A stretch of DNA of 23,617 nt from positions 1-23,617 of the forward strand of contig MU626524.1 in NCBI GenBank assembly GCA_025603075.1, in the 5' to 3' direction. A program made the translations under genes and the position numbers. The notes under the pieces were generated by a model, which did no database searches, was not told the origin of the DNA, and worked only from the letters and a program-made list of their open reading frames with translations. This document shows, piece by piece, positions 1 to 9,341 of this stretch (position 1 is the stretch's first letter; the number at the start of each line of letters is the position of its first letter). The stretch comes from Neoconidiobolus thromboides FSU 785 (Eukaryota; Entomophthoromycota; Entomophthoromycetes; Entomophthorales; Neoconidiobolaceae).

Positions 1-506
1 TGTAGCTATACCAACCTCAAATATATATTTTTTATTGATGAGGGATATATAAAAAGGTAGAATTAACTTGAAAGCTTTACAAAGGCTCCTAATAGTACCT
101 TTAAGCTTATTGATATAATTACAAATAATATCTTTGTATAAATTAGAAACTATACATATATAACTTGAGCATTTAAGTAATAAAATTACTACTATATAAT
201 AGCTAGTCATATTATTAGCTAAAGTAGTAGTTAATATTTATAACAATTTACAAATTAGTCGAAATTACCATAGTATCCACTTATACAATCTACTGCTGTG
301 TTAACTATATCAACACTATACAATGGTATTAAAACATAATTGAAAGATAATTTGAAATTAAAATAATTCAAAGCATTTACTATCAAAAATATGGAGCAAA
401 GGATATATCTCAAATTACTATTATAACTATTGGAAAGTTTAAAATAATGCAAAATAATTTCTTCAATGATATGAAATATGAGAAGGCATTTACTTAAGAT
501 ATTTGA
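1..506. repeat. Left arm of long terminal inverted repeat
   Basis: Every base x here pairs with base 23618-x at the other end of the window. Reading both strands I find two mismatches (150 and 234) and no insertion or deletion. From 507 inward the match breaks down suddenly. The outermost bases are TGTAGCTATACCAACC, so the unit has TG...CA ends as seen in this window. The arm holds the last 84 codons plus stop of an outward-reading gene and about 254 bp beyond its stop. Whether the repeat continues outside the window, and whether a target-site duplication flanks it, cannot be seen. Confidence 0.97.
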
Positions 507-632
507 TAATATCTCATTAATATTGTAATAGTTTGAATATTTTAGGTCGTGATTGATACGTTTTCTTATATTAATATAACTAGAACTAATAATGTAAAAT
601 ATTGGTGTTAAAACTATAATAACTGTGAGCAT
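255..632 (-). CDS. Unknown small hydrophobic membrane protein, left TIR copy
   Basis: I do not recognise this 125-residue protein. It is rich in Ile, Leu, Phe, Tyr and Asn, with likely membrane segments near residues 1-16, 45-64, 73-90 and 95-110. It reads outward and stops 254 bp from the window edge. Its partner at 22989-23363 shares the last 84 residues exactly, while the first 41 or so are clearly homologous but different (both keep IVLTPIFYII and EILSN). A TATA-like box lies about 41 bp before the ATG and is conserved in the partner, supporting this start and a single-exon gene. The retained frame in two diverged copies argues that it is a real gene. Function unknown; membrane location is inferred from composition only. 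Confidence 0.65.
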   Translation of the reverse strand: MLTVIIVLTPIFYIISSSYINIRKRINHDLKYSNYYNINEILSNILSKCLLIFHIIEEIILHYFKLSNSYNSNLRYILCSIFLIVNALNYFNFKLSFNYVLIPLYSVDIVNTAVDCISGYYGNFD

Positions 633-850
633 CTTTAGCTTACAATAATGTCCTCTTTCTCCACTTTAATTGTTTATATTTTTAATTTATCTCTTTCTTT
701 ACGCAGTTTTCTATTTTTAGAATAAAGCCTCTTTTTTCACCATGCATATTTCTTACACTAAAAATATCTTAATATCTGCAGCTATTTTAGACACTATAGT
801 TATCTAGTTCTTATAATAAAACATTAGAGGATTTTTTTATCAATTTAATA
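507..850. repeat. Diverged inner extension of the inverted repeat (left)
   Basis: Reverse-complemented, this stretch still aligns with 22780-23111, but with many substitutions and small indels. Shared blocks include ACTGCGTAAAG, AATTAAAAATATAAA and TTATTATAAGAAC followed by AGATAAC. It covers the 5' part of the membrane-protein gene and its promoter. The inner limit near 850 is approximate because AT-rich background blurs it. Confidence 0.75.
673..678 (-). promoter_or_regulatory. TATA-like box of left TIR gene
   Basis: TATAAA on the minus strand, about 41 bp before the ATG at 632. The corresponding site before the right copy is TATAAATAG, so the box persists although surrounding sequence has diverged. 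Confidence 0.45.
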
Positions 851-3800
851 TACTTCCAGCATAATTTAAGCTACAGTCTTTTAGCGTATTATTAGTTTCT
901 TGGATTTACTCATCTAAATAACCAAATAGGATAGGATTTTTATAAACGATAAACTATTGTTATAAAGCTAACAAGAGGTCTAAAAAGTCAAAAGCCTTAA
1001 ACCGACCATCCTTATATTGTGTATTACTAACGTCATCATAGATTGTATATCCCTAATAGCATTGTTAGCTTATATAGTGATATTATACATTATACCATGA
1101 TATTAATCGAAAAGAAGCAAAATATCAGATTAATGCGCTACAATTATGTTTCTATCAACTAGAACATTGGATTTTATTGAAATTTTCTTTAAACTATCCG
1201 CTTGTAATACCATTAAGTTTTTTTTTGAGGGTTGAACATAGGAATCCTTGTGGCATGAAGATAAGATGTTTATTATTTTATTTATAGATTGTTTGACGAT
1301 TTGGATTATAATTTTGAACTAAATAGAACAAGTTCTTTGCATGATAAGCAAAACATTAGTTACACCAACAAAATGTCGATAATACTATATGGAGATGTTT
1401 TTTTACGTTTAGGGATTTTACTAAGAATTTTTCCGCTCAAATAGTGTTTAAAAGGTGGAAAAACTAATGAAGCCAAAAAAACACTCCCAATATTATTTTT
1501 ACTCTAATACTTTACAGGTATGATTCAAAGGTCGTAAAAATTAGTATACTAGCTAAATTAAAAAAATGCAATGATCATCCTTTTTTGATTAATTTTGCAA
1601 CAAGAATATTATAATAAAAAATGGAATTTTATAGACCAAAAGCAGTCCTCATAATAGTAATTAGCACTGCTGTTTAATCCTAAAAATCAGTTTTTAGCTT
1701 TTTGAAAGTTTATATGCTGGTTAATCGGCTAAACAGCATTTTCGGGCTTCTATTCAAAACTTGATTGGGATTTATTTTAATACTATCCCTCAATTTTTAA
1801 ATTGGAATTTATTTACTATATTTGTTATACACCTATTCTTTATTATTTTTAGTTGTTTGCTTAAATAATTTATAGCTTATTTAATAAATTAATAATCCAG
1901 GTAAATATCATAAATACAATATGGCTTATATTTAAATAATGCCTAAATTATTTTTTCAATGATGTTGTTTGAATGCTAATAAGATTTGCTTTGAATAAGA
2001 ATATTAAAGAATATACAGAAGTATTATTCTGCAAACTTCATAGCGTATTTTTCCATTTGCAAATTCTTATATATAGCTTTAAGTAATAGTTATTCCCTAA
2101 TTATAGAAGTTGTTTAATAGTTCTTTTAACAGGTTTTTAGTTTATTTTCATTATTACTTTCGTTTCCATTAATTTATAGATTTATATAGATTATTTTGTT
2201 GTTTATGACTAATATGCCTATAGCAATTCTTTTATATATTTATCAAAGATTTAAATATTTGACTTAGAGAAATAGTATTGGTATTTAATTAGACTGCCTT
2301 TTTGTTCATTTTTTAGTATACTAGCATTGTCTGTCTTATGGTTTGGATGTATCTAAGTGTAAAAACTATTTGAGTTGCTAGTGGCTTTAGAACGCTGATA
2401 GCTTTTATAGCAAAATAGTAAAATTTATTATTAGGCAAAATCTGATTTATATTACGTTTCCACTATTTTATTTAAAGTTCAATTTATAACTTTCAATACT
2501 TTGTTATTATGGTTGTAGATAAAAAAGATTAAATCAAATCACAAAGTATATACCTTTTAATTATATTGACTGTTTTAAAACTCAAAAATTAAAACAAGGT
2601 TATAAACAGTTGCTTCTTTATAAGGTTGACTTACGAGGGTTTTAGCCGAAAATGTACATATTTCTTATATCCTGGAAAAACAAATAAGCAAGAGAAATAA
2701 GAACCGGGTAATTAAATTGTTTAAAAGAATCGGCTTCTATGTTGACCCTATTTCAACCTAGGCATATGTTCCTGAATGTAAATATTTTCTGTATAACCAA
2801 CTTATTCTTTCCTCCTTCAGGTTCAGACAGACTAAGAAGGGATACGATATCCTTGTGCAAGACGCACTTAGACCTAGTATTACTTATTATAATGACCAAC
2901 TAGCTTTATCTATAGCAGAATTCCTTTGTTATCAAATCACCAAATAAATACTACTATAGGCACATGGTTTCTAAAAAAAACATTCAAAGACATCCAAAAA
3001 CAGCTATTTTAAAACTTTATATCTATTTAAATACCATAATAAACAATAAAGAGATTTGGATCAAATAACGCCAATTTGATATTTAAATCACTTTAACCTA
3101 TAAATATCGCTGATTTTATATTATAATCAGATAATAGAATTTCAATAACAGTAATAAGTATACGCTATTTGAATCCACATTTATTAAAGTAATAGTACAA
3201 ATGCCACCATCACACTTTCTATCTATTTAGATTTTCCTTGTTTGGCTTTTATTTTATTTTAAAGAATAATTAATATACAATTCATAAAATAGTAGTTCAA
3301 ATGGCATTTAAATTCTAGAACGATATTCATTTAATTTAAAATCTTACAATTTAAGGTAGGTCAAGTTCTGTTTTAATGTTTTAATATATTATTGTAAAAA
3401 GTTTTTTTTAACTGTCTGAGAAAAGTACTAAATTTAGTTATTTAGCTAAGTAACTTGGCATATTATTAATCAAGTATAATCTAAATAATAAATTAAGCCA
3501 ATAAGAAGTCGTTTGTATTTACAAATTATGATATATTATTAATTATATTAACAAAGATAAAATTATTTGAATAATCAGTAATATAGAATACAATTATTAA
3601 TATAATACTATAAATCTATTAGACATACCAACATTTTAAATATTATAAGAAATTTTATTATATATCTGAAGTAAATTAGTTAAATTTATACTATTAATTT
3701 AAATGCATTTAAGATGTAAATTTCCCTTGAAAAGATTATCTTCCAAAATTAAGTTTAGAAATAAAGTAATCATTTGTAAGTATTTCATCAGGCTTTGTTC

Positions 3801-3855
3801 ATTTTAATGTAGAAAGGCTAATTTATGGATTCAATTTACCCAATAAAATTTACAC
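851..3855. other. Gene-poor AT-rich stretch
   Basis: No reading frame with recognisable features and no RNA gene were seen. It contains one MITE-like copy (1387-1493). The part around 2740-2940 is a little less AT-rich than its surroundings but encodes nothing I recognise. Most of the rest looks like decayed or neutral sequence. Confidence 0.6.
1387..1493 (-). mobile_element. MITE-like repeat, copy 1 (isolated, diverged)
   Basis: About 105 bp with ends resembling GGAGATGTTTTTTT and its reverse complement. The core matches the other copies: on the minus strand TTTAAACACTATTTGAGCGG. It is the only copy outside the 6.6-12 kb part of the window and is among the more diverged. Confidence 0.75.
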
Positions 3856-3863
3856 TATAAAAG
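3856..3863 (+). promoter_or_regulatory. TATA box of ceramidase 1
   Basis: TATAAAAG sits 45 bp before the ATG at 3901. It lies only 5 bp before the earlier in-frame ATG at 3868, which makes that earlier start unlikely. Confidence 0.5.
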
Positions 3864-3900
3864 AAGATTGATAATCTTTTTTTCAGTTTTAACTTTAATT

Positions 3901-4680
3901 ATGTATTATAATACCACTCAAACTGCTGGTTATTGGGGAGATATCACATCTTCTGTAGATTGGTGTGAACCAAATTATGTGCACTCCCCTTATGTGGCTG
4001 AAACATTTAACACTTTATCATCATTAGCTATGGTACTAATCGGAGAACTAGGAGCAAGGATGAATCATTCAACACATTGGAAACAAAAGTGTACATTTCA
4101 TATGATAACTGTAATCGGTATAGGAAGTATCTTATTTCATATGACCTTGAAGTATTACACACAAATGTTAGATGAACTTCCAATGGTATGGACCTCTTCC
4201 ATGATGTTCAATTTGACTATAGAAACTAGATTTCAAAACTGCCCAAGTTGGGTATCGATGCTTATTTTTCTATATGCTGTTTCTTCTACACTAATTACTT
4301 CGATCTTCCAAGGCGATCTACAAGTTATATTATTTCGTGTCTGTTTTGCAATAACTACATATACTTGTGTAGTTTTAGGATTTCAAAAGTTTCTAGAAAC
4401 TGAAAGGAACACAGAAGCTGGTATTGTTTTTCAACGAGGGTTCTGGTTATTTTTAAGCGCCTTTTCATTATGGGTGTTTGAAAACAGTGCTTGCTCTAGC
4501 TTTTTAGGCAATGGAATTTATCCAACTTTCCATGGCCTTTGGCATATTCTTGTATCACTTGGAATATATCATCTGATTGTCTACTCAAATTATCTACATC
4601 AAAATCGCTTTAAAATGGTTCCAAGTAAAATTGAGTTTTACTACTGCGTACCATTTTTGGTCAAAATATTAAATTATTAA
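3901..4680 (+). CDS. YPC1: Alkaline ceramidase, paralog 1
   Basis: Single-exon gene for a 259-residue, multi-pass membrane protein of the alkaline ceramidase family (ACER in animals, YPC1/YDC1 in yeast), which hydrolyses ceramide to a sphingoid base and fatty acid in the ER/Golgi. The whole family signature is present: the calcium site D20-W21-x-E23-x-N25 with E34, then S76, H80 and D91 in the SILFHMTLKYYTQMLDELP block, and two C-terminal histidines H211 and H215 in YPTFHGLWH. These match the Zn- and Ca-binding residues known from human ACER3. I start at 3901 rather than 3868: this aligns with paralog 2 (MYYNTT against MFLNTT) and gives a sensible TATA distance. It is about 70-75% identical in protein to paralog 2 at 13154. 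The C-terminal tail is short and differs. No sign of decay. Confidence 0.93.
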   Translation: MYYNTTQTAGYWGDITSSVDWCEPNYVHSPYVAETFNTLSSLAMVLIGELGARMNHSTHWKQKCTFHMITVIGIGSILFHMTLKYYTQMLDELPMVWTSSMMFNLTIETRFQNCPSWVSMLIFLYAVSSTLITSIFQGDLQVILFRVCFAITTYTCVVLGFQKFLETERNTEAGIVFQRGFWLFLSAFSLWVFENSACSSFLGNGIYPTFHGLWHILVSLGIYHLIVYSNYLHQNRFKMVPSKIEFYYCVPFLVKILNY

Positions 4681-6597
4681 TAGTGACTGAGTATTTCTAT
4701 AATTCCAAGATAGAAAGTAAGCCAATAATTGTACAATATTCTATACATTATCTCACTTTTAAATATTACATTAATAAATCATATTTTTCACATCTTATGT
4801 CGATATTTTATCTTAGTATTCCAGTAACTGACCCAAAGTTTTGTCTACATTTTTATGAAAATTAATATGAGTTGCCACATTCATGGTTATTTATTTAAGC
4901 ATAAACTTGTTTACAGATGTTTTATTATTATTATTATTATTGAACTAATTTTGAATTTACTAAAAATGAGAAAATTTGTTTTATCATATCCCTGAAATGA
5001 TGAATTGGTTTAATTTTCAATGATTGGAACCATTATAAAGTAGTATTATTTAACAATGTTAATTCTATTCTAGCATTTCAAAGCTGGAAATTGATTGGTT
5101 ATCTTTTGAAATTTTAAAGCTAATAACATTGCTTTGAGGCTTTTAAGCTTAGTGTCAAATTGGGCTTAAATCATTTTTTACTGACGTATTTAGTTGTAAA
5201 ATTTTGAAAAAATATTTGTGTACTTTAATATAGAGCATATCGATATTAGAATGTATATAAATACTCTTCAAGTTGAACAATAGAAACAGTTTTTCAGAAA
5301 CTTTATATATTGGTGTCATGAGCAAATAAAAGTCTGTATAGTTTCAACTACATTGAAAAACCTTAAACTCTACATACTTAAATTGAATTTTTAATAAATG
5401 GTAAAAACTAAGCTATCCTTTATCAGATAATCTTATTTAGGTTTGTTCTACTGATAATAGTCTGCTATAATTATTACTTCATTTTAAAACAAAAGATATT
5501 CTATGTTACAAATCTCAATATATCCATTTGAATTTTTTTAACTTTTTAAATCTTGAAGAGTCAATAGAGTTCAAAGGGACTTTGTTGCTGCAAGAAAAAA
5601 AGTCTAAAGGAGAAAAGGGAGGAGATAGAAGTAGGGGGCGGTTTACAGCTAATATAGCTTTATTAAAATCCAACTAATGGCTTATTTGAGAAAGAATTTT
5701 GCTAAAATCAGGCCAAAAGCTACATACTAGGCCTTAAAAAGCCAACCAAACCACTGATCCTAAAAATCACGCAAATTAGGTCGTAATAGAGTTACGGCAG
5801 TCATGACTATAGTTTACATTTTAGGGATCAACACTAACAGAGAACAACTATTTATTCATTTTCTTTTTAATTTCTTACTTGTTAAGCATACAAAATAAGA
5901 GGTATAAGGGTATATTTTGTTTCATTTTTCGTGTAACAAAAATTGAGCGATTTTTGATAAAATTCTTAAAAGGCCACCACCATCCATCCCCTGCATAAAA
6001 TTTATGTAACAATCGTCTCAAGAAAACTAACTTTTAATTTATTTAATTTACTAACCATATGTAAATATCATGATTAATAGTCTAGAATTCATTATACCGT
6101 AATAATGCTTTATATAAGTATCATTATATATGCTTAACAATTAATTTGGAAAATATTTTTTTTGATGGCTAGACTAGTCGTTATGAAAATAATGTTTAAA
6201 TTAAATTTTTAAAACAATAATGCTATAGTAAACTCAAAAATCGGAAATTTGACATTTAGTAATAATAATCAAGTAATTATAATAAATTTGACAAATATGG
6301 GAAATTCCTGTAGTGTTATTAGTAAAGTTAGATTATTTAAATCATCGCTGATTTACTCTAAATACTTTATATCAACCTTGTTACTTTTAAATTAAACCAT
6401 AATCAAACTTGATGCAAATATCGGAAAAGGGACATTGAAATCACTCATTTCGTGGCGAAATGTACACAAAAGATACCTTAAAGAGATAAAAAATAACTAT
6501 ATAGCCTTGAATGACTATAATATCATTCTGCTAAAGTAAATAAAGTAAGTAAAGTAAAAAGCATTGTTTTCAAAGACATTCTAATGCTTCGGTTACT
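4681..6597. other. Non-coding stretch with decayed repeats
   Basis: No convincing gene. There is a short TTA microsatellite at about 4921-4940. Around 5640-5800 lies a diverged repeat also present near 16620-16800. Around 6420-6480 is a fragment resembling 16375-16435 (shared CTCA...TTCGTGG/TTGTTGTG...GAAATGTA-like run). Short frames directly after the ceramidase stop are low-complexity and unsupported. Confidence 0.5.
5640..5800 (+). repeat. Diverged dispersed repeat, copy A
   Basis: By eye this aligns with 16628-16795. Both run TTACAGCTA, CTTTATT, CTTATTT-AGAA, AAAATCA, TAGGC, AAAAA and then TCTAAAAAT/TCCTAAAAAT, CGCAA in the same order and spacing. Identity looks like 60-70%. No coding capacity or clean termini were found, so its class is unknown; it may be an old transposon remnant. 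Confidence 0.5.
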
Positions 6598-6703
6598 ATA
6601 TGGGAATCTTTTTTTGGCTTTATTACTTTTTCCATCTTTTAAGCACTACTTGAGTGGAAAAATTGTTAGTAAAATTCTTAAATACAAAAATACATCCCCA
6701 TAT
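6598..6703 (+). mobile_element. MITE-like repeat, copy 2
   Basis: 106 bp, flanked on both sides by ATAT. The left end is GGGAATCTTTTTTTGGC and the right end is ACATCCCC. The core (TTTTAAGCACTACTTGAG, then GTTAGTAAAATTCTTAAATAC) matches the family consensus. A short ORF (6584-6808) runs through it only because the repeat is open in one frame. Confidence 0.85.
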
Positions 6704-7445
6704 GATATATTGCTATATAGACTCATTACCAAAGCCTTAAAGAAGTTTAAAATTAAATTTCCTCAAAAAAGTTACCATTTAAGCTTAAACCATCCTTCAT
6801 TTATGTAACAAAGCAAAATAAAATTCAGATGTGAATGCTATGAGTTATTTCTGAAGAAGTTACTCTATTCTCTTAAAACAGAATATGACTAATAAAGGGA
6901 TCAATTCAACCTGCAATTGTGCTTCAGGCTCAAATGGATTGAGTAATAAATCTGACTTATACTCTTCTGTCGGCCTTTTTATGCAAAATATTAAATGATA
7001 TGAGTGCTCATTTAAATAATTTCAACACCTTCATGTATCTTCATAGCAATATTATTGATATAGATTTATATTTAATTAGCCATTTTTATTTTACTAACAA
7101 AAAAGATATAGCTATTTTTCATGTAGACATGATATTAAATTTTTAAAGGATAGTTGAATCATACCAATAAGTTACCACTTTTAGTCATATTTATACTGAC
7201 TTTATGCCATTTGCCACCATTAAATTTATACTATCTACTACCAGTCTATATTATATGTGTAGAGAATTTACCTAATCAAATAGTTGCTCTGTCAAGCATA
7301 CCAACTTGACTTGTAGTAATTACTATTATATTTTTATGAATACATTATGCTCTTTTTTTCCCTTGTTACATTTTCTAGCGTTTTATCAAAAGCCTTAGAA
7401 TATTATAGATCATTGAGTACAATACTTTGATTCTTTTTCTTTAAA
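6704..7445. other. Non-coding stretch between MITE copies
   Basis: AT-rich sequence with no supported gene or RNA. It separates two dispersed copies of the small repeat. Confidence 0.5.
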
Positions 7446-7551
7446 ATATGGGGATGTTTTTTTGACTTCATTACTTTTTCCATTTTTTAAGCGCTATTTA
7501 AGTGGAAAATTTGTTAGTAAAATTCTTAAATATAAAAACACATTCCCATAT
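7446..7551 (+). mobile_element. MITE-like repeat, copy 3
   Basis: 106 bp, flanked by ATAT on each side, with GGGGATGTTTTTTTGAC at the left and ACATTCCC at the right. The core TTTTTTAAGCGCTATTTAAG is close to consensus. Confidence 0.87.
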
Positions 7552-7744
7552 GATGCTTTTTTAAATCAGTAGTGTATATTTAATTAATTAGTTAAATCTT
7601 AAATTATTGTTTATAGTTTTTTACCTTTATACTATTTTGACCCTACTTAATCAGATATCACTCTTGCGATCACTACCAATTTATATGTGATTTCAAATTA
7701 AATATTACAACTTATTTACACAAGAAACATCAGAACTAATATAA

Positions 7745-7850
7745 ATATGGGGATGTATTTTCTTGTTTGAGGGTTTTATTAATAATCTTTCCGTTCAAAT
7801 AAAGCTTAAAAAATGGAAAAATAATGAAATCAAAAAAATCATCCTCATAT
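7745..7850 (-). mobile_element. MITE-like repeat, copy 4
   Basis: About 106 bp in the opposite orientation, with ATAT on both flanks, GGGGATGTATTTT at one end and ATCCTC at the other. It is more diverged: a one-base shortening in the core breaks the frame that stays open in most other copies. Confidence 0.82.
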
Positions 7851-8436
7851 GTTTATATTCATTTGATTCAGTCTCCGGCTAATTTGAAAGTAACAAACTG
7901 TATAAGAAAGCTGTTAAAATTAATATTTCAATAGAAGACTACAATACGTTTGCAAGTTAACAAAGCAGCATTTCTGGAAATTTTACAAGAGCAAATCAAA
8001 ACATTTATCATAAAATAAATTAAAACATCCCCCCTTTATCATATTTTCTTTCGAAGCGTTATTTTGGCTTATCCATCAATGTCCACAGTCTCTAAACACC
8101 AAATCCTCCCCACCAGTTCATAAAACTTGTAAAGAAACTTTACGTTTTATAGCTTGACCCACTTGATGATCCGATTTGCCCTTTAACTTCAGCCCTCTCT
8201 TCATTTAATTGGAAGCCCTTTATAGACCAAAAACAAAATGGATACTACTTGAATTTTTTGATTCTTCTAAAGTAAAAATTTGTTGAACATTGTTCTTGCT
8301 TTATCAGGTGGCCTCTTAAATGGATCAGTTCATTAAGCTCCACTGGCTTAGCTATTTCATAATTTCTATTTTGGTTTATGAAATACAAGATTATCGCATT
8401 ACAAGTGAAAAAAATAAGGTAAAAATTCAAAAAATC
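7851..8436. other. Non-coding stretch with a locally GC-richer island
   Basis: Bases 8040-8225 are visibly richer in C and G than their neighbours. On the minus strand a short open run reads KGFQLNEERAEVKGQ before a stop. I do not recognise it and cannot say whether it is a fossil exon or an old transposon piece. The predicted minus ORF at 8245-8475 overlaps a MITE end and is not supported. Confidence 0.4.
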
Positions 8437-8542
8437 AAATGGGAATGTTTTTTTTGACTTCACTATTTTTTCCATTTTTAAGCGCTATTTAAGCGGAAAA
8501 TTTGTTAGTAAAATCCTTAAACACAAAAATACATCCCCAAAT
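8437..8542 (+). mobile_element. MITE-like repeat, copy 5
   Basis: About 106 bp, flanked by AAAT on both sides rather than ATAT, which suggests that the 4-bp flank is a true target-site duplication. Ends are GGGAATGTTTTTTTTGAC and ACATCCCC; core TTTTTAAGCGCTATTTAAGC. Confidence 0.87.
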
Positions 8543-9117
8543 GGTAATGTTTTCAAGGTCATTAAAACTAAAGCTACAAGAGTTCTAGATAGCGTTCTGG
8601 CTATAATCCATCTTTATATCTCAATCTTAGAAATCAAAATATCAATAATATTCTCAGAAAATGAATGAACTAGTCAATCACAAACTGTCAATAAAAGGAT
8701 ATAAGAAGATTAAAAAGAGGAGGACAAAACAAGGCAGATAGTATTTTTACTTTCAGATTCTTATAAATAGGTAAAAGGTGATTTATAAAGTAATCTGACC
8801 TTTTGGGCTAAAATTAATTTTAAAGTTGTTGATTACAATAGCAAATATTTTTTGTCCAGAAATAAAATAATCTCCATTAAAAAAGTAAACCTTAACAGTC
8901 CTTTACCTTTAGCAAAACGGATTTACCTAAGAAACCAGATTACTTTATAAATTACTTTATAATTCATAATTTATATAGTCATTTGTTATAACAATCAGAC
9001 CACATAAAAAGCATTTGAAGTGATTAATTAACACTAATGTTAACAAATTTTTATGACTTAACTTTAACAACATATTTAAAATAATGTGATGTGAATAACT
9101 CACTTATAATTAATATC
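8543..9117. other. Non-coding stretch
   Basis: No gene, RNA or named repeat could be supported here. It lies between MITE copies 5 and 6, downstream of P450-A. Confidence 0.5.
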
Positions 9118-9222
9118 AAATGGAGCTATGCTTTTGTTTAAGAATTTTACTAACAACCTTTCCACTTAAATAGCGCTTAAAAAATGGAAAGATAATGAAA
9201 CCAAAAAAAACAGTCCCAAATG
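9118..9222 (-). mobile_element. MITE-like repeat, copy 6, downstream of P450-A
   Basis: About 105 bp, flanked by AAAT on both sides, with the core TAAATAGCGCTTAAAAAATGG in the minus orientation. It lies about 120 bp beyond the P450-A stop codon, so it may fall in that gene's 3' untranslated region or polyadenylation zone. Confidence 0.85.
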
Positions 9223-9341
9223 TTGTTTTATAACTTTTCTTTTTAGGTAAACTCACAGTTTTCAAATAATAAAAATGGTAAATACAAAAGATACTAATGA
9301 GCAAAGGCTAAATTATTTATAATTTAATTTAATAGTAGAAG

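Noticed and set aside
3868-3900. Upstream in-frame ATG extending ceramidase 1 by 11 residues
   Set aside because: It lies 5 bp after the TATA box, and the extension has no counterpart in paralog 2, which aligns from the ATG at 3901. A TTTTTTTCAG run there looks like a splice acceptor, but no matching donor or upstream exon was found.
4683-4865. 60-residue ORF just after ceramidase 1
   Set aside because: Low-complexity AT-rich frame, no motif, no homologous position after paralog 2.
5945-5995. GATAAAATTCTTAAAAGG ... CATCCCC resembling one end of the MITE
   Set aside because: Too short and lacking the diagnostic core, so it may be chance in AT-rich sequence.
6584-6808. 74-residue ORF
   Set aside because: Most of it is the MITE copy 2 read through in its open frame.
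8245-8475. 76-residue minus-strand ORF
   Set aside because: It overlaps the left end of MITE copy 5, and the rest has no recognisable feature.
9116-9304. 62-residue minus-strand ORF
   Set aside because: Its C-terminal two thirds are MITE copy 6.
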